Of a DNA stretch of 64,000 nt, positions 31,063 to 40,720 are shown one piece after another (the stretch's first letter is position 1; each line of letters begins with the position of its first letter). The stretch spans positions 1 to 64,000 of the forward strand of contig PLGM01000293.1 in NCBI GenBank assembly GCA_003139795.1. Direction: 5' to 3'. The DNA is from Acidobacteriaceae bacterium. Its GTDB lineage: Bacteria; Acidobacteriota; Terriglobia; Terriglobales; Acidobacteriaceae. The notes beneath the pieces are model-generated. The model was not told where the DNA came from, searched no databases, and saw only the letters and a list, made by a program, of their open reading frames with translations. Position numbers and translations under genes: made by a program.

Positions 31063-32205
31063 CTACTTCCCCAGGACATCCCCGATCGGCGCGCCTGACT
31101 TCGTCACCGCCGCATGGTAGTCCTCGCCCAGCAGCGCCGCCAGCGTGGCCGCAATCTGGCTCTCGGTCACCGGTCCAACCTGTTTGCGTTCGCCCAGCCC
31201 AGCCGTATCCGGGCCCAGAAAGGCCATCCACGTCTCCTTCGACGCGGGAATCTTCTCCCCGTGACTGGTCCACTCGGCGCCCACGCCGCGCCCGTGATCC
31301 GGCAGCGCGATCAGCGTAGTCTTGCCCCGATACTCCGGCATCGACTGCACCAGCTCCCACAGTTCTTTCAGGTAGCTGTCGCCCAGGTGAGCAGAGTTCA
31401 GGTACTCGGGGTAAGAGCCGGTGTGCGCCCAGTCGTCAGTCTCGCCCAGTCCCACAAACAGCACCCGCGGCTTCTTCACCTTCAGGTATTCGACCGCCGT
31501 ATGATACGGGATGGGATCGAAGGGCTCATCGAGCCAGATGCGCACCGTCTCCGCCTTCAGAGCGTTCAGCAGTGCCAACTCCGGCGTGGCCGGAATCGCC
31601 GTCAACGGATCGTAGCCCGCATTCACCACGAACCCGCACCGTTCCCGGTTGAAGATGCCATTGAACACATCCCACGCCCCAAAGGCTGCCACCTTGCCGG
31701 CAAACTCGGGCTTCGCGTTGAGCCATTCGAAAACGGTCACATTGGGGTTGGGCACGTTGTCGTTGGAATGCACCCGCGGGTCGGCAAACCCGGTCAGCGT
31801 CTCGTTGTAGCCCGGATAGCTGAAGTTCAGCCCGTTGGTCACATGCGAGTCCGAGCCCAGATCGCGGTTGCCGAAGATCTGCCCCTCGCTGGCCACCACG
31901 CTCCACAAAAATGGCATCAGCGCCTGCCGGCGTTCCTGGGCGGTCTCGCGCCAATAATGCTTTTGCGCGTTAGCCGCCCGCCCCTTGGGATCGTCGAGCG
32001 CCTCCGGTCCCGGCGCTTTGATCAACTCCGGGTCGGCGCCGCGAAAAACCTCCTGCCAGCGCAGCCCATCTATCATCACCACAATCACGTTTTCCGTCTT
32101 GTGCGCAGCGGGTGTCTGCGCCATCCCGGCCAGCCCGCAGGCCAGGCACATCCCGGCCAGCCATCCGCCGGAAACAAGTCCCTCGACAATCCTTTTGATC
32201 TTCAT
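31063..32205 (-). CDS. Alkaline phosphatase/phosphodiesterase superfamily protein
   Basis: ENVIVVMIDGLRWQEVFRGADPE, TTLIALPDHGRG, signal peptide. Confidence 0.82.
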   Translation of the reverse strand: MKIKRIVEGLVSGGWLAGMCLACGLAGMAQTPAAHKTENVIVVMIDGLRWQEVFRGADPELIKAPGPEALDDPKGRAANAQKHYWRETAQERRQALMPFLWSVVASEGQIFGNRDLGSDSHVTNGLNFSYPGYNETLTGFADPRVHSNDNVPNPNVTVFEWLNAKPEFAGKVAAFGAWDVFNGIFNRERCGFVVNAGYDPLTAIPATPELALLNALKAETVRIWLDEPFDPIPYHTAVEYLKVKKPRVLFVGLGETDDWAHTGSYPEYLNSAHLGDSYLKELWELVQSMPEYRGKTTLIALPDHGRGVGAEWTSHGEKIPASKETWMAFLGPDTAGLGERKQVGPVTESQIAATLAALLGEDYHAAVTKSGAPIGDVLGK

Positions 32206-32209
32206 CGCT

Positions 32210-33727
32210 CTAGACTCCCACTGCTATGTTTCCGCCATATGAATGTGCGGCGAAAGAACCAGCCGGCCCCTGGGCAGACGCTGCCGGCACCGCCTCCAGC
32301 GTCCCTTCGCCGTTCAACCCGCGCACCCGCAACCTCACCAGCCGGTTTGCCGCCAGCCGTCCCTGAATCTCCACGGGCAGAAAATTTTCCGTTAGCCCCA
32401 GCGTTCGCCCCGCATCCGCCACAACCGTCGGCGTATTCAGCGTGATCGCCTCCAGTTCCCGGCCCACGAACCGCTCCCGGTGCGCGCGGCTCTTTTCCTT
32501 GGCCAGCGCCCGCAGCGCCGCCATCCGCTCCTCCACCACCGCAGCCGCAACCGGCCGCTCGGCATGGAGCGCCCATCCCCGCGTCCCCGGCCGCGCCGAA
32601 AACGGAAACAAGTGCAAATAACCGAACGGCAGCTCCCCCACCAGCTCCAGCGTCTCCTCGAATTCGCCGTCCGTCTCCCCAGGAAAGCCCACCATCACGT
32701 CCGCGCCCAGCGTCAGCTCCGTCCCGGCAGCCTCCACCAGCGCCCAAACCTTTTCCACGTAGTGCCAGGGCCGGTACCGCCGGTGCATCCGCCGCAGCAC
32801 GGCGTCCGAGCCGGACTGCAGCGGTAAATGCGCGTGTCGCGCCAGCCGCGGCCCGGCATTCCTCGAATGGGCAAACTCCGCCATCAGCCCGATCAGCTCC
32901 CCGTCCCAGTCCATTGGCTCGATCGAGCTGAGCCGCAGCCGGGGCAGCGCCGTCTCGTCAAGAATCCGCCGCACCAGCCCCGCCAGCGTCCTCCGCAGCA
33001 ATCCCACTTCGCATGCATCCGGAGAACCGGAAAAATCCCGGCCCCATCGCCCCAGGTTGATCCCCGAAAGCACCAGCTCGTTACCCCCGGCCGCCACAAA
33101 CCCTTCCACCTGCCTCAGAACGCTCGCAATGGGCAGACTCCTGGAGGATCCGCGCGTCTGCGGAATCACGCAAAACGTGCATCGATTCGCGCACCCCTCC
33201 TGAATCTTCAGGTTGGGCCTGGTCTGCGCCCCCGGCACAACCTGCGCCTCCTCCAGAAACGAGTGCGCAAAGCGATCATCCACCCAGACCTGCGCCGCAC
33301 TTGCCGCCGAACCAGCCAGCAGCGACTCCACGCGCACTAACTCCGGCCGCGCAACCGAACCATCGCCAGGTCGGCCTGCAGCCCCGCTTCGAACCAACTG
33401 CAAAACAATCCCCGGCGCCAGCGCCTTGTGGCTGTTGCCCACCACAGCGGCCACGCCCTTGAGCCCCGCCAGTTCCTCCGGCGCGCGCTGCGCATAGCAG
33501 CCGGTGACCACAATCCGTGCCTCCGGGTTCTGCCGATGCGCCCGCCGGATATACGCCCGCGCCGCCCGGTCGGCCTCCGCCGTCACGCTGCACGTGTTCA
33601 CCACCACCACTTCGGCCGCCGACGGATCCCCTTCGCCCAGTCCCGCGGCGCGCAGCCGGTCGCTCACCGCCTCGCCATCCGCGCGCGCCGCCCTGCATCC
33701 GAAATGCTCAACGTGAAATCCCGGCAT
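32210..33727 (-). CDS. mtaB: tRNA (t6A37) methylthiotransferase MtaB
   Basis: FGCRAARADGE, VVVNTCSVTAEAD, VVTGCYAQ, radical SAM CANRCTFCVIPQTRGSSRS, HLPLQSGSDAVLRRMHRRY. Confidence 0.93.
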   Translation of the reverse strand: MPGFHVEHFGCRAARADGEAVSDRLRAAGLGEGDPSAAEVVVVNTCSVTAEADRAARAYIRRAHRQNPEARIVVTGCYAQRAPEELAGLKGVAAVVGNSHKALAPGIVLQLVRSGAAGRPGDGSVARPELVRVESLLAGSAASAAQVWVDDRFAHSFLEEAQVVPGAQTRPNLKIQEGCANRCTFCVIPQTRGSSRSLPIASVLRQVEGFVAAGGNELVLSGINLGRWGRDFSGSPDACEVGLLRRTLAGLVRRILDETALPRLRLSSIEPMDWDGELIGLMAEFAHSRNAGPRLARHAHLPLQSGSDAVLRRMHRRYRPWHYVEKVWALVEAAGTELTLGADVMVGFPGETDGEFEETLELVGELPFGYLHLFPFSARPGTRGWALHAERPVAAAVVEERMAALRALAKEKSRAHRERFVGRELEAITLNTPTVVADAGRTLGLTENFLPVEIQGRLAANRLVRLRVRGLNGEGTLEAVPAASAQGPAGSFAAHSYGGNIAVGV

Positions 33728-33872
33728 GATCTCAGTCTAGAGCCTGTCCACTCTGAGTTGGGCATGTCCACGGAAACAGGCCCCAGGAACGATTCATGCG
33801 CGCCGATGCCGCACATCGCCTCCGATATACTAAGCCGTGGCCCTGCTCATCCGCAGGTACAAACCCTGAATC

Positions 33873-35084
33873 ATGCAGACCCCCGCCAGTGTCAGCTTTC
33901 CATCCTCATCATCCCTCGCCTCCAGCGGTGCGGTCCGTTCCATCCTCGGTTTCGTCTACTTCACCTTTATCTGCTATCTCTCCATCGGCCTGCCGCTCGC
34001 TGTCTTGCCCGCCTTTGTGCACCTGCGCATGGGCCTGCACGCCGCTCTGGCAGGCCTGGTCGTCAGCATCCAGTACATCGCCACTTTCCTCAGCCGGCCC
34101 TGGGCCGGCCGCATCTCCGACCGCGCCGGCGCCAAAATCTCCGTCCTCCGGGGCATGGCCGCCTGCACCCTCAGCGGACTGCTTCTTCTCGCCGCCGTGG
34201 CCCTCCACTTCAAGCCCTGGCTCACCTTTTCCGCGCTCATTTTGAGCCGCCTGGCCCTGGGAGTGGGCGAAAGCCTCGGTTCCACCGGCGCAACTCTCTG
34301 GGGCATCACCAGCGCCGGACCCCAGCACACCGCCAAAGTCATCTCCTTCAACGGCGTCGCCACCTATGGCGGACTGGCCCTCGGCGCGCCCCTCGGTGTG
34401 GTTCTCGATCAGCGCTGGGGACTGGCCTCGCTCGGCCTGTTGACCACCCTGCTCGGCGCGGTCAGCTTCTTGCTCGCCCTCCGCAAGAGTCCCGTCCCCG
34501 TCACTCCCGGCGAACATCTGCCCTTTCGCCATGTGCTTGGCCGCGTCGCCCCCCACGGCATGGCCCTGGCTCTCGGCGGCGTCGGTTACAGCGTGCTGGC
34601 CACCTTTGTTACCCTCTACTACCTCAGCCGCCACTGGAGTCCGCACGGCGCTGCCCTTTGCCTCACCGCCTTTGGCCTCGCCTTCATCGCCGCGCGCCTG
34701 CTCCTCATCCAGACCATCAATCGGTTTGGCGGATTTCTGGTGTGCATCGCCTGCCTGGTGGTCGAATCGGGGGGCGTCCTGCTGCTGTGGAGCGCGGCCT
34801 CGCCCTGGATGGCCTCCGCTGGCGCCGCGCTGACAGGCTTCGGCTTTTCGCTGGTCTTTCCCGCTCTCGGCGTTGAAGCCGTCAAGCGCGTGCCCATGCA
34901 CAACCGCGGCACCGCCCTCGGCATCTTCACTGGCTTCTCCGACGTCTCTTTTTTCCTCGTCGGTCCCATCGCCGGAGCCGTGATCGGCTCCTGGGGCTAC
35001 TCCAGCGCCTTTCTCTTCGCGCTGTCCAGCGTTCTCACCGCGTTGGGAATCGTCATCGTTCTGCGGCAGACGCAGAAGGACTGA
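33873..35084 (+). CDS. MFS transporter
   Basis: 12-TM MFS pattern, RPWAGRISDRAGAK, NRFGGF. Confidence 0.88.
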   Translation: MQTPASVSFPSSSSLASSGAVRSILGFVYFTFICYLSIGLPLAVLPAFVHLRMGLHAALAGLVVSIQYIATFLSRPWAGRISDRAGAKISVLRGMAACTLSGLLLLAAVALHFKPWLTFSALILSRLALGVGESLGSTGATLWGITSAGPQHTAKVISFNGVATYGGLALGAPLGVVLDQRWGLASLGLLTTLLGAVSFLLALRKSPVPVTPGEHLPFRHVLGRVAPHGMALALGGVGYSVLATFVTLYYLSRHWSPHGAALCLTAFGLAFIAARLLLIQTINRFGGFLVCIACLVVESGGVLLLWSAASPWMASAGAALTGFGFSLVFPALGVEAVKRVPMHNRGTALGIFTGFSDVSFFLVGPIAGAVIGSWGYSSAFLFALSSVLTALGIVIVLRQTQKD

Positions 35085-35178
35085 TCATTCAGCCGGTCCG
35101 CCGTCTTCCCGTCTTCTATCAAGGATGGGAATCGTACAATTCTTTTCGTTCCCTCACCCGATCACCGGCCATTGACGC

Positions 35179-35204
35179 AAAACGGCCACCCCGAAGGGTG
35201 GCCG
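35179..35204 (-). terminator. Intrinsic terminator of rpsA
   Basis: Minus strand CGGCCACCCTTCGGGGTGGCCGTTTTGCG. Confidence 0.75.
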
Positions 35205-35232
35205 TCGCTGTCTACACCTGTGAAAAAGCGCC

Positions 35233-37470
35233 CTACCGCTCCGTCTTCCGCCAGTGGATCAGGTCGCCAAGGGTCGTGGTGGAGGAGGAGACCGGCGCCT
35301 TGTGGCTGTCGGCCTTGTAGTGCTCCACCTGGGCGCGGCTGGCCTCGTGGCCCACGGCGCGCAGGCTCAGGCCCACCTTCTTCTCTTCCACGTTGATCTT
35401 GATGATCTTGAAATCGTGCTCCAAACCGGTTTCCAGCTTCGACGGTCCGCCGCCGTCGTCGCCGGCCTCGGAGATGTGGCAAAGTCCCTCCACGCCCTCC
35501 GCGATCTCGACAAATGCGCCAAACTGCGCCGTCCGCAGCACCTTGCCGTGGACCACGTCGCCCACCCGGTGCTGGGCAAAGAAGCTTTCCCACACGTCGG
35601 GCTGCAACTGCTTGATGCCCAGGCTCAGACGGCGATTCTGCGGCTCAACGCCCAGAACGACAGCCTTCACCTTCTCGCCCTTCTTCACCACTTCCGAAGG
35701 GTGCTTCACGCGCTTGGTCCAGCTCAGGTTCGACACGTGAACCAGCCCGTCGATGCCGTCCTCGATCTCGATGAAGGCGCCAAAGTCGGTCAGGTTGCGC
35801 ACCCGGCCCTCCACCACCGTCCCGGCCGGATACCGCTCCGTCAGGTTCTCCCACGGGTTGTCGAGCAACTGCTTCATGCCCAGCGAAATGCGGCGGTCCG
35901 CCGGATTCACGCTCAGCACCACCGTCTCCACCTCGTCGGCCGGCTTCACCAGCTTCGACGGATGCTTCAGACGCTTCGACCAGGTCATCTCCGACAGGTG
36001 TACCAGCCCTTCGATGCCCTGCTCCAGTTCCACAAACGCACCGTAGTCGGTCACCGAAAGAACGCGGCCCTTCACGCGCGCGCCCACCGGGTAGCGTTCC
36101 GATGCATCCAGCCACGGGTCCGGCGTCAACTGCTTGAAGCCCAGTGAAACCCGCTGCTTATCCTTGTCGAACTTCAGCACCTTCACCTGGATCTCGTCGC
36201 CCACATTCACCAGGTCCCGCGGATGCGTCAGCCGGCCCCAGCTCATGTCGGTAATGTGCAGCAGCCCGTCAATGCCGCCCAGGTCCACAAACGCGCCGTA
36301 GTCGGTCAGGTTCTTCACCGTGCCGGTCAGCACCGCGCCCTCGCCCAACTGCTCCAGCGTCGACGACCGCTTGGCCGTCTGCTCTTCTTCCAGAATCTCT
36401 TTGCGGCTTACCACCACGTTGCCGCGCTTTTTGTTGAGCTTGATGACCCGGACTTCAATCTGCTGGCCCAGATACCCGTCCAGGTTGCGAACGGGGCGAA
36501 TCTCAAGCTGCGAGCCGGGCAAGAATGCCTTCAGCCCGATATCCACGGTCAGACCGCCCTTCACGCGGCTCACCACCGTGCCCTTCACCGGCGTTTTGTC
36601 GTTGGCGGCCTTCTCGATCACGTCCCACACCCGCAGGCGCTGGGCCTTCTCGAAGCTCGCCAGGTAGCCGCCTTCCGGCTCCTCGCGCTCGATCACCACG
36701 TCGATCACGTCGCCCGGTTGGAACTTCACCGCTCCGGTGTGATCCAGAACCTGCTCCAGAGGCACCAGGCCCTCGGACTTCAGGCCCACATCGATCACCA
36801 GGTGCTTCTCCGTCTGCTTGATCACCGTGCCGGAGACAATCTTGTCGCCGTAGGCTTCAACGGCTGCAGCCTCGGCGGCCTGCTCCCGTTCAAACGCCGC
36901 CAATGCGGCGGAGAAATCGTCCATGGACTCCAGTCCATGCGTTTCGTGCGCCGGCGCTGCGGCTACGGGCGCGGCCTCCACGGCACGCTCGCCTTCGGCA
37001 ACCGGCGCGGCCTCCACGGCAGCCTCAGCTTCGGCAACGGGCGCGGCCTCCACGGAAGCCTCGGCTTCGGCTACGGGCGCGGCCTCCACGGCAGGCTCGG
37101 CTTCGGCAACGGGCGCGGCCTTCGCGGCAGGCTCGACTTCAGCCACGGGCGCGGCCTCCACCACGGCTTCCGCCACAGGCTCGGCGTGCGCGGCAACTTC
37201 CTTTAAAACCTCGGCGGCGGGCGCAGCCTCTGCCGTGGCTTCCGCGTGTGGTTCTTGCTCCACAGGCGCGGACTCGGCGACAGGCTCGGTTAGGGCATCG
37301 GCGTCCAGCGCGGCCAATTCAACTGCTACGGCAACTTCGGCGGTCTCGGTGTTGGACGTGGATTCGGACGACGGCTGCTCCAACTCCGTCGCAGGCTCTA
37401 GGGTGGGCATTTCCAATTCGGTGTTCAGGGTTATGCTCTCGGGTTCGGGATTGAGGACGTTTGCCATCAC
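35233..37470 (-). CDS. rpsA: 30S ribosomal protein S1 with an Ala/Glu/Val/Pro-rich N-terminal extension
   Basis: Repeated S1 domains (GAFVDLGGIDGLLHITDMSWGR, GAFVELEQGIEGLVHLSEMTWSK, GAFIEIEDGIDGLVHVSNLSWTK). Confidence 0.95.
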   Translation of the reverse strand: MMANVLNPEPESITLNTELEMPTLEPATELEQPSSESTSNTETAEVAVAVELAALDADALTEPVAESAPVEQEPHAEATAEAAPAAEVLKEVAAHAEPVAEAVVEAAPVAEVEPAAKAAPVAEAEPAVEAAPVAEAEASVEAAPVAEAEAAVEAAPVAEGERAVEAAPVAAAPAHETHGLESMDDFSAALAAFEREQAAEAAAVEAYGDKIVSGTVIKQTEKHLVIDVGLKSEGLVPLEQVLDHTGAVKFQPGDVIDVVIEREEPEGGYLASFEKAQRLRVWDVIEKAANDKTPVKGTVVSRVKGGLTVDIGLKAFLPGSQLEIRPVRNLDGYLGQQIEVRVIKLNKKRGNVVVSRKEILEEEQTAKRSSTLEQLGEGAVLTGTVKNLTDYGAFVDLGGIDGLLHITDMSWGRLTHPRDLVNVGDEIQVKVLKFDKDKQRVSLGFKQLTPDPWLDASERYPVGARVKGRVLSVTDYGAFVELEQGIEGLVHLSEMTWSKRLKHPSKLVKPADEVETVVLSVNPADRRISLGMKQLLDNPWENLTERYPAGTVVEGRVRNLTDFGAFIEIEDGIDGLVHVSNLSWTKRVKHPSEVVKKGEKVKAVVLGVEPQNRRLSLGIKQLQPDVWESFFAQHRVGDVVHGKVLRTAQFGAFVEIAEGVEGLCHISEAGDDGGGPSKLETGLEHDFKIIKINVEEKKVGLSLRAVGHEASRAQVEHYKADSHKAPVSSSTTTLGDLIHWRKTER
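36961..37155 (-). repeat. 36-bp (12-aa) tandem repeat in the rpsA N-terminus
   Basis: About five units of AAPVAEAEPAVE-type peptide. DNA unit of the form GGCGCGGCCTCCACGG...TCGGCAAC. Confidence 0.85.
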
Positions 37471-37950
37471 TGCTGCTCCGGAATTCCTTGCTCCCGCGAC
37501 GGATTTTGCCTGCCGCTGGGGGGTGCCTCCCGCACCGTCCGCCGTGGCGGACCGCTGGCAGGGAAGCCTTCAGACCGTATCCATGCAGGTTAGCCTGGTG
37601 ACCGTAACGGTGCGTCTTCACAAGGGACAGCCATCCCAGCCTGTTGCGCTGGATTGCTGAGCGACTGGTCTCCTTGGGAAACACCCGGCAGGCAACGGCT
37701 TGCTCGAGGGCGGCCGCAACTCACTGCCGGAATCCGCGCAGTAAGCTACGCTCTCAAGTGTAGCAACCTCAGCTTTCCTGCGTCAATCCAACAGCTTGGA
37801 CCCGCCACGCCACAACCCGCATTGCAACCGCAAATTCACACACCGCGCCCCAATTAATGGACTTGCGCCCCGCGCAATTTCCACAGCCAACTCCAACCGT
37901 CGTCCCGCAAAGTGAGAAACCGCAAATTCAGGGTCCAGTGCGTAGCCCCC

Positions 37951-37983
37951 GGGTGCCCCAGGTCTCGATTTTGAGACCCGGGA
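37951..37983. repeat. Dispersed palindromic repeat copy 2
   Basis: GGGTGCCCCAGGTCTCGATTTTGAGACCCGGGA. Confidence 0.8.
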
Positions 37984-38064
37984 GGCCATCCATCCTCAAT
38001 CCCCCACCCCGGCAGGAATCCCCCCTTTACTGGCCCTCTATACTATTTGTACGGCGCAACTTTA

Positions 38065-38637
38065 ATGGACCATCTCTGGACCCCCTGGCGCTTTGCCTAC
38101 GTCACCGCGGCGGAAACCGCGACGCGCCCCGGCGTTCCCTCACGCCTCGCCGCCTGGCCCGGCGACTTCGGCTGCGTCTTCTGCAACCTCATCGCCTGCA
38201 TCGATTTCGCTATCGCCAACGGCATGAGTCCAGACCAGGCAGAAGCCGCCGGCGGCCTCATCCACCGCGGAAAGCACTGCTTCATCTGCCTTAACGCCTT
38301 CCCCTACACCTCCGGCCACGTCATGGTCATGCCCTACGCCCACCTCGACCGCCTCGCCGAACTCCCCGTCGAAGCCGCCCATGAACTCATCGATCTCGCC
38401 CAGCTCACCGAACGCGCCCTCCGGCGCCTCTACAACCCCCACGGCTTCAACTTCGGCATCAATCTAGGCCAGGCCGCCGGCGCCGGCGTCGCCGGACATC
38501 TCCACCTCCACGCCCTGCCCCGCTGGGCTGGCGACACCAACTTCATGACCACCATCGCCGAAACCCGCATCCTTCCCGAAGACCTCGAAACCACCTGGAA
38601 GCGCATGCGCCAAGCGTTCGCGGAGGAGCGAGGTTAG
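38065..38637 (+). CDS. HIT family protein
   Basis: MDHLWTPWRFAYV, CVFCNLI, GHLHLHALPRWAGDTNFM (HxHxH motif). Confidence 0.9.
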   Translation: MDHLWTPWRFAYVTAAETATRPGVPSRLAAWPGDFGCVFCNLIACIDFAIANGMSPDQAEAAGGLIHRGKHCFICLNAFPYTSGHVMVMPYAHLDRLAELPVEAAHELIDLAQLTERALRRLYNPHGFNFGINLGQAAGAGVAGHLHLHALPRWAGDTNFMTTIAETRILPEDLETTWKRMRQAFAEERG

Positions 38638-38643
38638 CCGCGC

Positions 38644-40164
38644 TTATTCGGACTCGTCAGAAGTCTCTATCTCCTCGGAACTTTCCTCTACCGACGCGGC
38701 CAGTGTCAGACTATTCTCCTCTACACCCGCGGCAGCAAGCCACTTGATTGGTATTGTTTTTTGAGACTTCGGCTTGACGCCGATTTGAGGCTTCCGCTTG
38801 ACTTTGAGTTTGCGAAGCTCTTCCACCTGGACAACAAGATTGCCGCGGCCCTCACTCAGTTTCTTTCTCGCTTCCTCGTAGCTCTGGCTTGCGCCTCGAA
38901 GGTTCTTTCCCAATTCCTCCAAATCCTCGATGAATCCCACGAATTTTTCATATAACTTTGATCCGCGATCCATAACCTCGTCCACGTTGCGGACCGAAGC
39001 ATCCTGATCCCACAGGACACTCACGATCCGAATCACGTAGAGCAGAGTAGTCGGCCCCACAAGCAAGATTTCCTGCCTATAGGCATCTGCCCACAACGTA
39101 GGGTCGTTTTGCAATGCAATTAGGAAGGCCGGCTCAACGGGAACAAACATCACTACGAAATCTGGAGACTCGATGCCCGGCAAACTGTGATATCCGGCCT
39201 TGGCAAGACCGGCAATATGCCCGCGCATACTCTTCAAGTGTTCGCGTAGCGCAACCTTCCGTTGCTCCTCCGTCTCTGCATTCACCAAATCCGTGTAGGC
39301 ATTCAACGAAACCTTCGAATCAATTACCAAGTGACGACCGCCGGGCAATAAAACAATCACATCGGTTATCGCCGTCTTTGTCTTTTCTCCCTGTTCGCCT
39401 TCCAAGCCAGAAAATCTCTGCTGGAAACTATACTGGTCTCCCTCGTGCAAACCTGCCTTCTCCAGCAAGTCGCGCAAGATGAACTCACCCCAGTCGCCCT
39501 GTGCCTTGGACGAGCCGCGTAACGCGGTAGTCAGATTTCGCGCTTCTTCTGTTAACTGTTGATTCAGCCCGCCAAGGGTTCCGATCAGCGTTTCGAGCTT
39601 GGTGACGCCGGTCTTCGAGTCGCTCTGCGCCTCCTCGACCTTCTTGCGGAAATCCTCGATCTGCAATTTGAGCGGAGTCAGCAGCGTTCCCAACTTCTCC
39701 TGGCTACTCTCGGTGAAACTATTCGATTTCCTTTCGAGAATCTCGTCAGCCAACGCCTTGAACTGGTTGGCCAACGCCTCCTTGGCCGTGTCCAACAGCG
39801 CCAGCTTTTCCGCCAGATTCTTTCTTTCGCCTTTTAGCTCGGTATCCAGCCCTTGGATTTGCTTCCCCTGCGTGCGCACAACTTCGGATTCGGCTTTCAA
39901 TTCTTGTCGTAATCCATCCCGCTCGGCGGTCAACTGCTCTATCGTCTTTGTCCGCTCGCCCGCCAGCGACTCAAACCCCGCCCGCGCCGCCGACTCGGCC
40001 TGCGCCTGCGCCAGTTCGGCCCGGACGCCCGTCAGTTCCCCCGTCAGTTCCTGGGCACGCCGCTCCAGTTGCGCCTTCTCAGCTTTGGTAGAGACAACTC
40101 TCAACCAAAATCCCAGAACAATTCCCACAAATGCGGCGGCAATTCCGGCAATTAAAGGCTGCAT
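38644..40164 (-). CDS. rmuC: DNA recombination protein RmuC
   Basis: Coiled coil then LTTALRGSSKAQGDWGEFILRDLLEKAGL, ITDVIVLLPGGRHLVIDSKVSLNAYTD, DFVVMFVPVEPAFLIAL. Confidence 0.95.
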   Translation of the reverse strand: MQPLIAGIAAAFVGIVLGFWLRVVSTKAEKAQLERRAQELTGELTGVRAELAQAQAESAARAGFESLAGERTKTIEQLTAERDGLRQELKAESEVVRTQGKQIQGLDTELKGERKNLAEKLALLDTAKEALANQFKALADEILERKSNSFTESSQEKLGTLLTPLKLQIEDFRKKVEEAQSDSKTGVTKLETLIGTLGGLNQQLTEEARNLTTALRGSSKAQGDWGEFILRDLLEKAGLHEGDQYSFQQRFSGLEGEQGEKTKTAITDVIVLLPGGRHLVIDSKVSLNAYTDLVNAETEEQRKVALREHLKSMRGHIAGLAKAGYHSLPGIESPDFVVMFVPVEPAFLIALQNDPTLWADAYRQEILLVGPTTLLYVIRIVSVLWDQDASVRNVDEVMDRGSKLYEKFVGFIEDLEELGKNLRGASQSYEEARKKLSEGRGNLVVQVEELRKLKVKRKPQIGVKPKSQKTIPIKWLAAAGVEENSLTLAASVEESSEEIETSDESE

Positions 40165-40237
40165 CGTTCTCCCTTTTCCCCGCTTCGCCTAATGTACGCC
40201 TTCCCCCTGTGCATTTCCCGCCCATTCCGGCCGTTTT

Positions 40238-40293
40238 CTGTTCCCTGTTCCCTGTTCCCTGTTCCCTAGTCCCTGGTCCCTAGTCCCTCGTCC
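40238..40293. repeat. Heptanucleotide tandem array, 8 units of CTGTTCC/CTAGTCC
   Basis: (CTGTTCC)4-CTAGTCC-CTGGTCC-CTAGTCC-CTCGTCC. Confidence 0.9.
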
Positions 40294-40465
40294 TTTACAC
40301 ACCCCCACCCGCCCGTTTAACTTGAAATCTCGGGGCCATGCGCATTTTTTTGGCGCGATGGTTGTGTTCCCCTGCCAAGAACCGGTATCGTAGGCTGGCG
40401 GAACGGGATTGAACTTTAGCCCCGGACAGACTCTCAAGTCCCAAACAATACGAGGAGAAGCACGC

Positions 40466-40717
40466 ATGGCCGTAGAAGAGAAAGTCAAGCAGATCATCGT
40501 CGAGCAGTTGCAGGTGGACGAAGCCGAGGTTACCCCTGGCGCCAGCTTCCAGGAGGACCTGGGCGCCGATTCGCTCGACGTGGTCGAGCTCGTGATGCAA
40601 TTCGAGGAAGCCTTCGATCTCGAGATTCCCGACGAAGACGCCGAGAAGATCAAGACCGTCAAGGACGCCATCGACTACATCGAGAAAAACGAGAAGAGCG
40701 CGAAAGGCGGCAAATAG
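40466..40717 (+). CDS. acpP: Acyl carrier protein
   Basis: [51 protein letters not shown]. Confidence 0.97.
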   Translation: MAVEEKVKQIIVEQLQVDEAEVTPGASFQEDLGADSLDVVELVMQFEEAFDLEIPDEDAEKIKTVKDAIDYIEKNEKSAKGGK

Positions 40718-40720
40718 CCC

